From Symbiodinium natans (lineage: Eukaryota; Sar; Dinophyceae; Suessiales; Symbiodiniaceae), in contig CAJNDS010002557.1 in the NCBI GenBank assembly GCA_905221605.1, positions 1,008,279 to 1,072,278 on the forward strand: DNA of 64,000 bases, in the 5' to 3' direction. Below are positions 23,204 through 34,583 of the stretch, piece after piece (position 1 is the stretch's first letter; each line of letters opens with the position of its first letter). The position numbers were made by a program, and so were the translations under genes. The notes under the pieces were generated by a model. That model was not told the DNA's origin. It worked only from the letters and a program-made list of their open reading frames with translations, and did no database searches.

Positions 23204-23496
23204 CACCAGCCGCCAACCCCCCCCCCGGCCCCGCCCCCCGCTCCCCCCCTTCACAACCCACCGAACCATCAGCCTGCCCTGGATCTGAGGCAATCTTACG
23301 GGGTTCATGGTCTCTTGAGCCATGGTAGCCCTACCATGACCCTACAAAGCCAAAGACAGAAACTCAAAACCCCAAACATCCCCAAACCCTCTGCACCCTA
23401 AACCCTACACCCTAAACCCGAAAACCTCAACCCTACACCCTACACCCTAAACCCTAAACCGTAAACCCTAACCCACCCTCAGCGTTAAGTCTCTAG

Positions 23497-23727
23497 GGCC
23501 TGTGGCCTCGTTATGACAGTGGCGGGACACCTGATGCAGAGGCCTGGACGCTTGTTGGGTTCTTGGTTCAGGGTTTAGGGTTTAAGGTATCTAGGGTTTT
23601 AGGGTTTAGGGTTTAGGGTGCAGGGTTTCACACGTTCAGGGTACAGCTTGCTCAGAGCTTGTCGAAACTTTCTGCCCTTCAGCCCTCTGTTTTGCTGAGC
23701 ACGGAGCAGTTTCTTCCCATCGAATGA
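23497..23727 (+). CDS. Two-exon gene end, unknown product
   Basis: The span includes an intron with a TTTAGGG block. Exon 23497-23553 follows TCTCTAG and reads GLWPRYDSGGTPDAEAW. Exon 23656-23727 follows CTTGCTCAG and reads SLSKLSALQPSVLLSTEQ, then FLPIE and TGA. Phase 0 to 0. Confidence 0.4.
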
Positions 23728-23903
23728 GATCACCCATGTCCTTAAACTCCCACACTCCGAGTCCCACCCAAACGCTTAAGTCCCAGTCACCAAACCCACC
23801 AACACAAACACAAACCCTAAACCCCAGACCCCAAACCCCAAACCCTAAACCCTAAACCCTGAACCCTGAACCCTGAACCCTGAACCCAAGCTTAAGTCCC
23901 TAG

Positions 23904-24509
23904 TCGTGGGGGTCGGTCTCGACCAGTGGTGTGTTCCAGGTCGATCCACATGACCCTCTCTCAATCCAACCGCCCCTCAACCCGAACACAACCCGCAACC
24001 GTACGAAATAGTGGGTCAGAGCCCACACACACCAAACAACAGGGCTGAGGGTACTCCGAATTTTTGGGGAGGCAGCAGGTGCTTCGCGGCTTGGCGCGCA
24101 GCAGGCGACGTGGAGGCAGGGATTGGATATTTGGTTTCTTTTGGCCCTAGACCCTAAATTTTAGATCCTAAACCCTAAACTTAAACCCTAACAGGGTGGG
24201 TCGGGGTTTAAGCTTTCGAGGTGGTTCTGGGTTTAGGGTTCAGTGTAACTCGTGTACAGTCTGGAAGGGTTAGGGCATGGACATAAAAAGACTGAGGGCT
24301 AACGGTACGCTACATACCTAGAGGGGTTCAGGGTTCAGATCTTGCTTGTTTTGGAGTGCTTTGGGGGTTTGGGGAGGCTTTGGGGGGTTCAGGGTTGTCG
24401 TTCGCCTCCAGTCCTGAACTCCACATCCCAAAAACCCCAACACAAGGCCAGCAAATACTCCAAGAGAGATCGGGCGTGGGTTCGACAGGTTCCACCTTTC
24501 AGGGGATCC
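23904..24509 (+). CDS. Two exons, unknown product
   Basis: The span includes introns. Exon 23904-24000 follows GTCCCTAG and ends at GTACG; it reads SWGSVSTSGVFQVDPHD, then PLSIQPPLNPNTTRN. Exon 24412-24509 follows TTCGCCTCCAG and reads PELHIPKTPTQGQQILQE, then RSGVGSTGSTFQGI. A small exon near 24094-24128 may join them. Both are Pro/Gln/Ser-rich, as in a disordered region. Confidence 0.4.
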
Positions 24510-24660
24510 GTTCCCTACAAACCTTAAACCCTAAACCCCCACCCTTTTCAAACCCTCAACCCCATCTTCGTTTAGGGGATGTGTGTAATGTTTGAACCAT
24601 GGGCCCTAACACTTGTTTATAGGGATCCGAATGTATAGTGTATACAAGGGTTACATAGCA

Positions 24661-24777
24661 AGGGACCCAAATGGCCATACTTCGGACCCTAGACTGTGGG
24701 GGGGTTTAGGGTTTAGGGTTTAGGGTTTAGGGTTTAGGGACCCAAATGGCCATACTTCGGACCCTGGCCTGTGGGGG
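24661..24777. repeat. Duplicated flank around a TTTAGGG block
   Basis: AGGGACCCAAATGGCCATAC followed by TTCGGACCCT and a CTGTGGGGG tail occurs at 24661-24702 and again at 24736-24777. About 33 bases of TTTAGGG units lie between. This is either a tandem duplication (period 75) or the mark of an insertion. Confidence 0.85.
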
Positions 24778-25251
24778 TTTTGGGGTCGGAGGGCATCGGC
24801 ATGAGGGGGTGAAGCGGGAGACATTTATGTGGGAGCCTGTCAACCGAAACCCGGTGGCATGAGTTTCGGGTTTAGGGTTTAGGGTTTAGGGTTTAGGGGT
24901 TTAGGGGTTTAAGATTTTTTCGGTTTAGAGGTGTAGGGGTTTAGGATTTAGGGGTTTCGGGTTTAGGGGTTGAGGTTCAGCGCATGCGGCGCCAATGAAC
25001 ACAGACCCTAAAACCCCCCAAGGCCCTTAATATGGCACTTGGGTACCTGAACATCGCACCCTGGTGATGGGCCTGATTCTTTGTAGTCCCTTAGGTCATT
25101 TGGGCTCGGAATTTGGAACTTGTTTTGCTTTAGTTGGGCGCCATTCCGGTTTTTGGGGGTTGCGTGCCCATATAAACGCTGAATCCTAAGCCCCGTTTTG
25201 TTTTCGAGTTTTACGGTTCGGTCGCCCGAAGCCCTATACTCCAGGCTACAG

Positions 25252-25816
25252 GCCCCTCCCCAATCCGGCCCAGCACTTGTGCTTTCAGCAAGAGAAACTC
25301 GCGCAAAAACCCGACCAAATCCCGTTCAGTCAGAGTCAAAACTCCAGACCCAACCCCTATCAATTTGGGATGTTCTTCCTAAGACGAACAGTCCGTAAAT
25401 AGGATTATCATAGGGGGTGGTCTAGTCCCTGCCGAGGACTGTTAGTATAAGGGGGAACATCCTAATATAAAATGTCTGTCGGGAGGTTTACTTACATAAG
25501 GGACCCCTAATATAGACCCCCAAATACTAGATAATGACCCCAAGAAGGTCCCCTAATTTCAAAGGCCCGTCAGGGTTGAAGATTAAGTATTGGCTTGAAA
25601 GTGCCCCAACCCCAAACCGTACTAAACCCCAAATCCCAAACCCTAAACCCCAAACCCTAAACCCTAAACCCCAAACCCTAAACCCTAAACCCCAAACCCT
25701 AAACCCCAAACCCTAAACCCTACCCTGCGAGGCCGAAGGGGCAGCTGCTGGCGACACTCTACGAGCTTGGGGCCCATGAAGTGGAGGTTGCCAGGATGGA
25801 CTATTATGCCCTAAGG
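25252..25816 (+). CDS. Two exons, unknown product
   Basis: The span includes introns. Exon 25252-25323 (APPQSGPALVLSARETRA, phase 0 to 0) follows CAGGCTACAG. Exon 25732-25816 lies between CCCTAAACCCTACCCTGCGAG and GTTTAGG; it reads PKGQLLATLYELGAHEVE, then VARMDYYALR. The intron between holds a family 1 and a family 3 element. Phases differ by one step, so one small exon is missing. Confidence 0.45.
25364..25465 (+). mobile_element. Family 1 palindromic element, copy 3
   Basis: TTTGGGATGTTC at the left and GGGGGAACATCC at the right, with ACAGTCC and GGACTGT inner arms. It begins 41 bases after exon 25323. Confidence 0.8.
25499..25562 (+). mobile_element. Family 3 element, copy 2
   Basis: GGGACCCCTAATATAGACCC, then CCAAATACTAGATAATGACC, then AAGGTCCCC. 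Confidence 0.55.
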
Positions 25817-26862
25817 GTTTAGGTTTAGGGTTTAGGGTTTAGGGTTTATAGGGTTTATAGGGTTTATAGGGTTTAGGGTTGAGGGTTTAGGGTTTTGGAT
25901 TTATAATCGCTTAAAAGGCCCTTTGTAGGGTTCATTATGGGGATTTTCAGGCCTAATAGCCCATGAAGTGGAGGTTGTTTTGTTGAGGGTCCGGGCGTTG
26001 CGGTCTTGGGGGTTTAGGGTTTAGGGTTGTATTTATAGGGTATTTATAGGCTTTATGGGTTTAAGGGTTTTTAGGGTTTTGGGGGTTTTTGCGGTTTTCG
26101 GGGTTTATGGGGTTCATGGGGTTTATGGGGTTCATAGGGTTTAAAGGTTTTTAGGGTTTATAACATTTATGAGGTTATAGGGTTCAGGGTTTAGTAATTT
26201 TGGTGTCCTGACACTGTGGCTCATGTAGCCCTTCCCGGGTCGAATTTCTAGAAGTTTTACCTCGGACCCTTAAGGTTGTGCCCTTGGATTTTGGTGACCC
26301 TTTTTGAAGATCCTCAAGGTAGTGTAAGGGCCATGTTAGGAGTATATGAAGGGAAAACTGTTAGGGGGTACAACCTTAGGGGTACGAGTCTTGACAATTA
26401 GGCCCCTGGGTCTCTGACAGGAAAGTGGAGTTCTGGAGCTCCCAGATTGGGAGCGTATAAATCGTATAGTATAGTAGAATATTGTGGAATATAGTAGAAG
26501 ATAGTTTCATATAGTATAATAATAGTAGAATATAAGATAGAATAATATAGTTTAAGATCGTATAGGGGAGTAGAAATTCAATACAGTATAGTTTAATACA
26601 GCACTAGAAAAGGGGACAGCTTTCCTGTTCAGATTGTCAGTGGCGCACATATCCTGATAGGCGGGCCAACCTATTCTTGAGATGAAGACAACCAAAGCCG
26701 CAGACTTTGAAGGCCCCTTTCAGGGTGTAGGATAATACCACCCTCAACCATCAAAAACCCTATGAGCCCCAAAAAAAAACCCCTAAACCTTAAACCCTAA
26801 ACCCCTAAACTGTACAAACCCTGTGCTGGGTTTGCCTGCCACGCCGCCGTTTGCCCTCGCAG

Positions 26863-28936
26863 GGGGTCATATGGGCACTCTTATAATCCTAGCCAACTTC
26901 CGCATCCTTACGCCGGATTTCCGCGCGCACGACAAGATGCAGTTCGTGTACGCGCGGACGTTCATCCAGGCTCTGTGGGGCAAGCCATGGCTCGGTGTAG
27001 GGTTTAGGGTTTAGGGTTTAGGGTTTAGGGTTTAGGGTTTAGGGTTTAGGGTTTAGGGTTTAGGGTTTAGGGTTCAGGGTTTAGGGTTTAGGGTTTAGGG
27101 TTCAGGGTTTAGGGTTCAGGGTTCAGGGTTTAGGGCTTAGGGTTTAGAGTAAACAACGCCGTGAGTCCCGAAGCCCCTTGTGAGTTCGTGGTGCCGGGAT
27201 TTAGATCTCATTGGGTGGAGGCACCAAAGAAGCAACCAGCGGTTCCCCCGTTACTATGCAGAAGGAACTGGCGCAGAAATCCACACCAGAGCAAGGCAAA
27301 TAGGACACATGTGATCTGACCTTGGGAATGTCTACAGCACGTATAGCCTACAAACCCTATAAAGCCTCAACTCCGGACAGAGGGACTCCCATGCACCTTA
27401 GTTAGGGAATATTCCTTAAAATGTAAGACTGGGTTCCTTATGTGGTTTTAGGAATATTCCTTGAAATGTAAGACGAGGTTCCTTATCTGGTTTAAGGAAT
27501 ATTCATTAATTTAGAGTCTCTGGGACCGTGATGCTGGGCTTCATCCGTGACATTCAGCTGACTCCCCAGTAAGCAGATCCCCTAAACCCTAAACCCTAAA
27601 TCCCGCGGATCCCGGAGCTCCCGCATGCAGGGTGCCAGGAAGGACTCAGCAAAAGATAAGCAGGAACACCCCTCAGAATCATCCTGTCAAGTTTGCATTA
27701 ATAATTGAAACTGCAGGTTGAATATTTTGATTATTTTAAACCACCCTCAGACCACTGCAGTCAAACCCTAAACCCGGAAACGCGTGCCATTGCGGCCCCG
27801 CGCGTTTTGCTCGTGTCTTGCTGCTGTCGGACGCAGGAAAACGCCGAAAACTCGAGGTTTTTGCGCGTCGCATTCGCGGGGACGCATTTTGACTATGGTC
27901 AAAATCACCACTGGCACGATGGGTTCGGTGCTCGTGAGCGCGAAAACACCGCGCACAGCGATGTTTTCGAGACGCGCGCGTGGCACCCAAAAAAGTGATT
28001 GCTTTTCGAACGCTGTTTTCGCACGAAAGCACTGCGCTCAGCGTTCTTGCGCTTATGTTGTACAAAGAGGCAAAAATGTGGACAGAGAGGCAAACATGCT
28101 GCAAATACCAGTGTTGTGGCAACTTCGCCAAAGACACTAGTGCTTGTGACCTCGTGTCTTCTTCCATAATATGTTGTATAGAGAAGCAAAGATGCTGTAA
28201 ATGCCAGTGTTTTTGGGCATTGTCGCCAAGGGCACGACGCTTGCGACCGCGTGTCTTGTTCCAGAAACGTCAAACATCCCTTGGCAAGAATGCTGTAAAT
28301 GCCGATGTTTTGGGCAGGATCGCCACTTTGATGGACGTAATTACCCCCCCCCCCCTCTCCCCCAACGCCCCCCCCCCACCAACCCCCCCTGCCGAAACCT
28401 TCGCGGTCGCAATGGAACGCGTGAGCACCCGAAACCCTAAACCCCAAACCCTAAACCCTAAACCCCACGGCAAGGTGAACGAAGCTCACCCGTACCGTCG
28501 TCGGGTTCGCTCTGCTTCGCCTTTTCGTCCTGCAGATCGCCGGGAGCCCCGGAAGTCTAAAGCGTACAAGCTACGATTTGCTTACCAGGGTTTAGGGTTT
28601 AGGGTTCAGGGTTTAGGGTTTAGGGTTTAGGGTTTAGGGTTTAGGGTTAGGGTTCAGGGTTTAGGGAGCTCTATAACATACAAACTAATAGGATCGGCTC
28701 TCGGGCCCTAGAATCCCCATAATGAGCCCTGTAAAGGGCCGACTTTGAGGGGGTTATCGGGTAGAATAGCCCATCCTGATAGGAGGTTTTTGTTCAAAAA
28801 CAATCTTCCTTGTGAGGGCAATATAGGAATTAGTCTCTTCTATTTTTTGCAGGTTCTTAAGCAAATAGTAGCAAACCAACCTCCAATATCCCTGAGACCT
28901 GATCCTCGGACCCACCCCACACCCCAAACCCTATGA
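26863..28936 (+). CDS. Multi-exon gene, unknown product
   Basis: The span includes introns. Exon 26863-26994 follows GCCCTCGCAG and ends at GTGTAGGGTTTAGGG; it is 43 codons (HMGTLIILANFRILTPDF ... MQFVYARTFIQALWGK). Further exons are 27262-27310 (GTGAEIHTRARQIGH), 27631-27685 (VPGRTQQKISRNTPQNHP) and 28475-28589 (VNEAHPYRRRVRSASPF ... REPRKSKAYKLRFAYQ), ending at GTTTAGGG. Phases run 1-1, 1-2, 2-0 and 0-1 without conflict. Exon 28853-28936 (acceptor TCTATTTTTTGCAG; VLKQIVANQPPISLRPD, TGA) may end the gene but is off phase by one. The 28475 exon is strongly basic. Part of a 216-codon continuous frame (27980-28630) crosses this exon and upstream repeats. Confidence 0.5.
26996..27148 (+). repeat. 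TTTAGGG array with TTCAGGG variants
   Basis: About 20 units beginning two bases after the donor of exon 26863-26994. Confidence 0.95.
27406..27510. repeat. 45-base tandem repeat, 2.3 copies
   Basis: The unit begins GGAATATTCCTTAAAATGTA and ends TTATGTGGTTTTA; copies start at 27406, 27451 and 27496. GGAATATTCC is itself palindromic. Confidence 0.85.
28091..28325. repeat. Degenerate tandem repeat of about 97 bases
   Basis: CAAACATGCTGCAAATACCA (28091), CAAAGATGCTGTAAATGCCA (28187) and CAAGAATGCTGTAAATGCCG (28285) head three successive units sharing a GCGACC/GTGACC and CGTGTCTT tail. Long frames are open on both strands. Confidence 0.75.
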
Positions 28937-29248
28937 ACCCTATAAACCCTGATACAACCCCATAACCCTGTACTCGCTGTAAACCCTCTACGCCCCATAA
29001 GCCCTATTGCCCTGTAAGCCCGAAACCTAAACCCCAGCAGAGGATGCCTAGAAAAGGGCTGAACTGAGTCATATGTCCAAAGGAGTTTAGAGCTTCGGAT
29101 TTTTTTTCAGGATTACGGATTGGGGTTTCGGGTTTCGAGCTGCCCTAAACCCCTGAAGGATGGTTTAGGGTTTAGGGTTTAGGGGTTAGGGGTTAGGGGT
29201 TATGGGTTTTGGGTTTTGGGTTTTGGGGTTAGGGCCTCATGACCCCAG

Positions 29249-30315
29249 TTGCCCCCGGAACAAGCTCCGCGAGTGTTGCAGGTGTCGGTTAGGGAGAGGT
29301 GGGGGTGGCGCACAGGTGGTGTAGGGATGTGTAGGGCCTATGGGTTTAGTGCATTTGCTGCATGATGGTGTTGATGAGTCTCTTGCCCTAAGCCCTAAAC
29401 TCTAAACCCCAAAAGAGTCCCTTGGAACTTCATTGTGGTCCCGCAAGGCTTCTGCTCAGGAGCATGAACCCGGGGCAATCCCATCGTATCCTGCGTGCCC
29501 CCCCCCCCCCCCCCCCCCCAATACAACCTTCAGCCCCCAATGTTGAAGCATGAAATCTGAAGCATGCAACCCCAAACACTGCGGTTTAGGGTTTAGGGTT
29601 TAGGGTTTGGGGTTTAGGGTCTAGGGTTTAGGGTTTAGGGTTTAGGGATTAGCTTGCCCTAAACACTCTCTGTTACGGTCGAGGCTACCAGGCTGAGGCC
29701 TAAGCTTCCGCCAAGGTTTTGATGAAGCCGCCAAGCCTCTCGGCACGGAAGTTGCAGCCACTGCCCATGAAGTGTGAAGATGTAGGTAGGGTTCAAGGTG
29801 AGCCCGAAACTATAATATGAAAGTTTATGAAAACAGGGGACCGCTAAACCGCTCAAGTAGACCCCAAATAGTAGGATTCCTTTATAACAAGGCCCCCAAT
29901 TTGGTACCCCTGCCAGCCTTGCAACTCTATACCTACACCCCCCCCCCCCCCCTACTAGAGTTTCGGTAAGGGCTTAGGGTTAGTGGCTTGCGGGGTTGAT
30001 GGGTTTCTGGTTTGAAGGGAGGTTGGTTTATGGTTCATCAGGGAAGGTTTGTTCAGGGTGAGGCGCACCCAGTAGTCAAAGTCTCTTGTTGGGTGTTGTG
30101 GGGCTAAGTGGGTGGGGTGGGGGGCAAAGCGTACCCTGGTCGCTACCTTCGGGCAAAACCGTGAGTTGCAACCCTTGTGCCCACAAACCCCAAACCTTCA
30201 ACCCCAAAACCATGATTTAATGACGACAACAGGCACCGGTAACCTAGGCAAGCCGAGTGCAGTCGCTACAATCTTGACGTTTGGGGTTGAGCGTTCTAGT
30301 TTAAAACGACACTGA
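29249..30315 (+). CDS. Five-exon gene end, unknown product
   Basis: The span includes introns. Exons are 29249-29281 (LPPEQAPRVLQ), 29448-29485 (ASAQEHEPGAIP), 29736-29781 (LSARKLQPLPMKCED), 30130-30160 (RTLVATFGQN, donor GTGAG) and 30233-30315 (TGNLGKPSAVATILTFGV, then ERSSLKRH and TGA). All phases agree, giving 76 codons and a stop. Introns are 72 to 348 bases. The longest carries a family 3 element and a poly-C tract. No start codon is evident. Confidence 0.48.
29836..29905 (+). mobile_element. Family 3 element, copy 3
   Basis: GGGGACCGCTAAACC ... AGACCCCAAATAGTAGGATT ... AAGGCCCCC, then TTTGGTACCCC. Confidence 0.55.
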
Positions 30316-30454
30316 ATCTTTCACCCTAAGCCCGAAAAAGGGTTCATCGTGTAGGGTTCGGGGTTTAGGGCTTGAGGTTTAATCCAAACCCTGAACCCTA
30401 AACCCTAAACCTTAAACCCTAAACCCTAAACCCTAAACCCTAAAGAATCCCCAG

Positions 30455-31321
30455 GGCGGAGGTGCGCGATCTGCCAAAGAGGGCCGAGGAAATGTTGCAA
30501 GCCACAAGGCATTGTCCCGAGGCTGGCCGGGTCTGGGGCCTAGGGCTTGGGGTTTGGGGCTCGGGGGGTTCGGAGATCAGGGCTTGTTCCGTTTGTTTTT
30601 CCGTAGGGTTTAGGGTTTAGGGTTTAGGGTTTAGTGTTTAGGGTTTAGGGTTTAGGGTTTAGGGTTTAGGGTTTGTTTTTAATATTTTTTTTCCGGGGGG
30701 GGGGGGGGGGGAGAGATAAGGTTCATGTATTCCCTCCGAAGTTGACAGGAAGCCCAAGGTCTCCTCAACGCGATGGAGCCGTCGCTTTTTTTTTTTTTGG
30801 GCCTTGGGGGTGGGTGAAACCTGGCCGATGTGGGGATATTATGTAAGTGCGTATATATGTATGAAAGCAACAGGCCAGTTCTTATTATGACTCTAAACGC
30901 GCCGAAATAAAGATGAACAATTAAGGCGCGTATACAGTTTTTTGCAAAGCCCAAAGAACACAGTGAGTACAACTATAAGGACTTTTTGACACATGAAGTG
31001 TATGAACGCAGTGAACGAAGTGAATTTTATGTGCTCGCGGCTTTTTCCTTTACCATTCTGAGCGATAGTCTTACCATTGTCCTCTTCCTAGACCATGGAT
31101 TGTTTTCCTGCTGCTTTCTTTGGGGGGAGGTGGGAGGGATTCGTTGCACGACTTTGGAGGTTCAGGCCCAAGAACCTTAAGGATGTCCAGATATCTTCGG
31201 GGTTTCGGGCCCCTCTCATCATGAAGCTCCCATGTCCTCTAACTTAGGGGCCCTTTTCCTGGTCCTTCAGTCACGGCTGCCGTGCCATCATACAGGGGAC
31301 CCAACAGGAACCCGAACTTAG
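30455..31321 (+). CDS. Three-exon gene end, unknown product
   Basis: The span includes introns. Exon 30455-30530 follows GAATCCCCAG; it reads AEVRDLPKRAEEMLQATR, then HCPEAGR. Exon 31092-31184 follows CTCTTCCTAG and reads TMDCFPAAFFGGRWEGF, then VARLWRFRPKNLKD. Exon 31271-31321 follows TCCTGGTCCTTCAG and ends SRLPCHHTGDPTGTRT, TAG. Phases 2-0, 0-0 and 0-stop agree. The long first intron holds TTTAGGG, poly-G and poly-T. Confidence 0.45.
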
Positions 31322-31678
31322 AGAACCAAGACAAGATCTTGATCTGCAAAGCCTAAACGCGAAAGCCCTGTCCCCTGAACATTCAAAGCTGCTGTGTTTC
31401 TGGGTAGGTGTTTGGGGGCCTTGTCATGGTTTACACTGTAGCACCCTACCCCCCCACCCCCCCCACCCCCCAATAGGGTTTAAGGTTTAGGGTTTAGGGT
31501 TTAGGGTTTAGGGTTTAGGGTTTAGGGTTTAGGGTTTAGGGCTCCCCTCTTCCTGTGAGCTTCAGTGTTCAGCCCATGTTGTTGGCTACATTTCCCTGTC
31601 CCCGTGCCTCCCCCCTTGACTCTCCTATGCCAGAATTTCAGTCGCCAACCCTAGCCTTCACATAATTTGGGGCTGTAG

Positions 31679-33017
31679 AATCGTCATGGTAGCAATTGGG
31701 GCCATCGTCAAGCTCGGAAGGTTCGGGTTTGGGGTTTGGGGTTTAGGGTTTAGGCTTTGGGTTCAGGGTTTAGGCTTTGGGGCTCTTTCGGCCCGGGCGG
31801 ACAGAATCCCTTCAACACACTCCCCCCATCTAATGAAGGCTTTGTAGACCCGAAGCCTGACCAACATCCGAACTCCTCAACTGTGCGGTAGCTTGGGTTT
31901 TTGGGTTTGGGGCCTAAATCCTAAACCCTAAACCCTAAACCCTAAACATCCCTAAACCCTAAACCGCTTAGGGCTTGGGATGCAGGGCTTGCTGCATCCG
32001 CCACAGGATGACATCTCGGAGGAAAGCGACATCTCCGGCACACCAAGCGTCGATCATCATGCTTTCCCTCAAGTACCCAATGTTGGCAGTCGTGGCCACC
32101 CCTACTGTTGCAGCAAGGCTTGCATTTAGGGTTTAGGGTTTACGGTTTAGGGTTTACGGTTTAGGGTTAAGGGATTTGGGGTTAAGGGACGGGTTTAGGG
32201 TTTGGCGCTCTAGAGGTCTACTCTATTGATTCCATTTGGGGGTTTTGATTATAAGGGACCCGAAATATAATATAGACAATATAGACCCCAAATAGTAGGA
32301 TTCCCTGAAAATAATAACCCCCTGTTCAATGGTCACTATCTGACGGGGGCCTTGTTCCTCTGCTGCCGATGCGAGACCCAGGGCGAGCGAGCCGCGGATC
32401 TTCTTCAAAGTTTCCTGTGTTCTGACAGTTGGGTTCATGTGCTCACTCGTTTGTGAACTTGTTTCAATTGAATTTTCCTCTCAGGCATGTTTCAGGGTTC
32501 GAGTGGCCCGAATAAACCTCGGGCTTGGGTTTTTTGGGTGTAGAGATGGCCCTAAAACCCTAAACCCTAGACCCTAAACCCTAAACCCTAAAGCCTAAAC
32601 CCTAAACCCTAAACCCTAAACCCTATGAACCCTAAACCCTAAACATGGGTGTGCAAGCCTCCAGTCCAAGGTAAGCGTCCATGCGTTTTCTTCATGGCAG
32701 CGCAATGCCGAGCTGGTGCCCGGTGTTCCTCGAAGGCAAACTAGCTAGGCCAGAATCTCCTGGAGTCTTACAGGAGCCGACATGTTTGTTGAAACATTGT
32801 TCGCAATCTCCACTCACAGCCCTAAACCCTAAACCCTAAACCCTAAACCCTGAAAGCTCCAAGCCACTCTAAACCCTAGACATCTTTCGCCTCCCACGAC
32901 TGACTTGACCGGTGATCAGCCTGTGCGTTCTCTCGCACCGAGCTGCGACATGCACCCTTTGAGTCCTTTACCTTTGGGAGAGTATATGGGTAGGGTTTAG
33001 GGTTTGGGGTTTAGGGT

Positions 33018-33056
<39 letters not shown>

Positions 33057-34194
33057 GGTTTAGGGTTTAGGGTTTAGGGTTTAGGGGTCCCTTTTTAAAG
33101 GGTGCCGCCTTGTAATCGTTACCCAAAACGGACCCTAGTTTAGGAAACTACCCATATATCTTTCGAAACAAACGGGAACCACGCTGAAAACGCCATGCGT
33201 GCAAGTGTGCCCTTAAGCACCGCGTCAGCCCTAAACCGAAAAAAACCTTGCAACCCTAAACCCCTAAGCCCTAAACCCTATAAGCCCTAGTTAAACCCTT
33301 ATAGCATCCCTTCGTCCTCATGATCTACACGTTCGCCTAAATCAAGACTCATGCCAAAACCTTCTGAGCTACTACACAGCACCCGTACCCTTATTTCTTG
33401 TTTGCTCTCGAGGGCGAAGTCCATAAAGAAAGAATCGGTTGGGGTGGACAGACCCACTGAACAACACAAGAGATTTAGGAAAGAGGGAGAGGGTTTGTAG
33501 GTTTCGGTGTTTAGGGTTACTGGTGAAACCTGGTGACCACCTGCTTCAAAGGGCTGTACGGAACACACATGGCTCACATGACCCAAGTTATTCCATGACG
33601 GGCTGTCTGCGTGCAGTACGGTTGCAACGGGTTTCTTTCTGTGCTCTTAACACTACGCCCTAAACCCTAAGCCCTAAACCCTAAACCCTAAACCCTAAAC
33701 CCTAAACCCTAAACCGACTTGATGGTGGCTGGGGGGCTTTTTCCAGCTACCCGAATCTGGCTCAAGTTAGTTAGGTGCTGCACTTTATGGGGGCAGGCCC
33801 TAAACCCCCTATAGCAGCCGAAGCCCCAAACCCTAAGCCCTAAACCCCAAACCCTAAAACCGAAACCCCAAACCCTAAACCCTAAACTTCAGCCTTAAGC
33901 CCGAAACTCTTCTGGTCGTAGCATGCAACGCCATGAATGCCCCTCCAGTTCCTAGGGTCCGACGGTTTTTCTCTGAGCACTGCGTCCCTAAACCCTAAAC
34001 CTTAACCCTCAACCCTCAACCCTAAACCCTAAACCCTAAACTCTAAACCCTAAACCCTAAACCCCAGGCCGCTTGAGGGTTTCGGGCCGTTTCGAGGTGA
34101 CTACTGCCACCTCGGTCATGAACCCCGCGAGCCGACGCTGAACAAGACGCAGCGCGGCATCATGCAGGCGCGCGTGAAGAGTTTGAGCCATTAG
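31679..34194 (+). CDS. Gene of about eleven exons, possible membrane or targeting segment
   Basis: The span includes introns. Exons are 31679-31720 (IVMVAIGAIVKLG), 32007-32130 (MTSRRKATSPAHQASIIM, then LSLKYPMLAVVATPTVAARL), 32376-32438 (TQGERAADLLQSFLCSD), 32701-32722, 32920-32989 (CAFSRTELRHAPFESFTF), 33413-33492 (AKSIKKESVGVDRPTEQH), 33552-33586, 33617-33630, 33747-33765, 33922-33956 and 34068-34194 (PLEGFGPFRGDYCHLGH ... QRGIMQARVKSLSH, TAG). Phases agree from 31679 to 33765. ATG 32008 could be the true start: a basic stretch followed by a hydrophobic one fits a targeting or membrane segment. The donor at 32131 is GTTTAGGG. The TAG stop lies at the edge of a TTTAGGG block. Confidence 0.48.
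32253..32320 (+). mobile_element. Family 3 element, copy 4
   Basis: GGGACCCGAAATATAATATA, then GACCCCAAATAGTAGGATTC and CCCTGAAAATAATAACCCCC. Intronic. Confidence 0.55.
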
Positions 34195-34409
34195 GGTTTA
34201 GGGTTTAGGGTTTAGGGTTTAGGGTTCATTCTAGTCGATAAATCTAAGAAGCTGCACGACCCCACACCTACAAATGCTAGTCGTTAGCCCTAAGCTCTTT
34301 ATGACCCCAAATTTCCCTGGGGCATCCCGTTCTCTATGAGGGGTGGGGAGTGCCTGGTCACTTCAGATCCACATCTGCGTTCGTTTATGCGCTTTCATGT
34401 GCTCATGCT

Positions 34410-34511
34410 GGGGTGTTCCCCCTTACAAACTAACAGCCCTTAAGAGGGATGATAAAAAGGGGGCACGAGACTCCCAATTAAGGACTGCTAGTATAAGGGG
34501 GAACATCCCAA
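34410..34511 (+). mobile_element. Family 1 palindromic element, copy 4
   Basis: GGGGTGTTCCCCCTTACAAA at the left, GTATAAGGGGGAACATCCCA at the right. Confidence 0.8.
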
Positions 34512-34583
34512 TGTTCTTGGTTTCTTTGTTTTCTTTTTCCTTTGTGGGGCGGCTGGGGCGTGGTGGGTGCCGAGGGATCCTAG

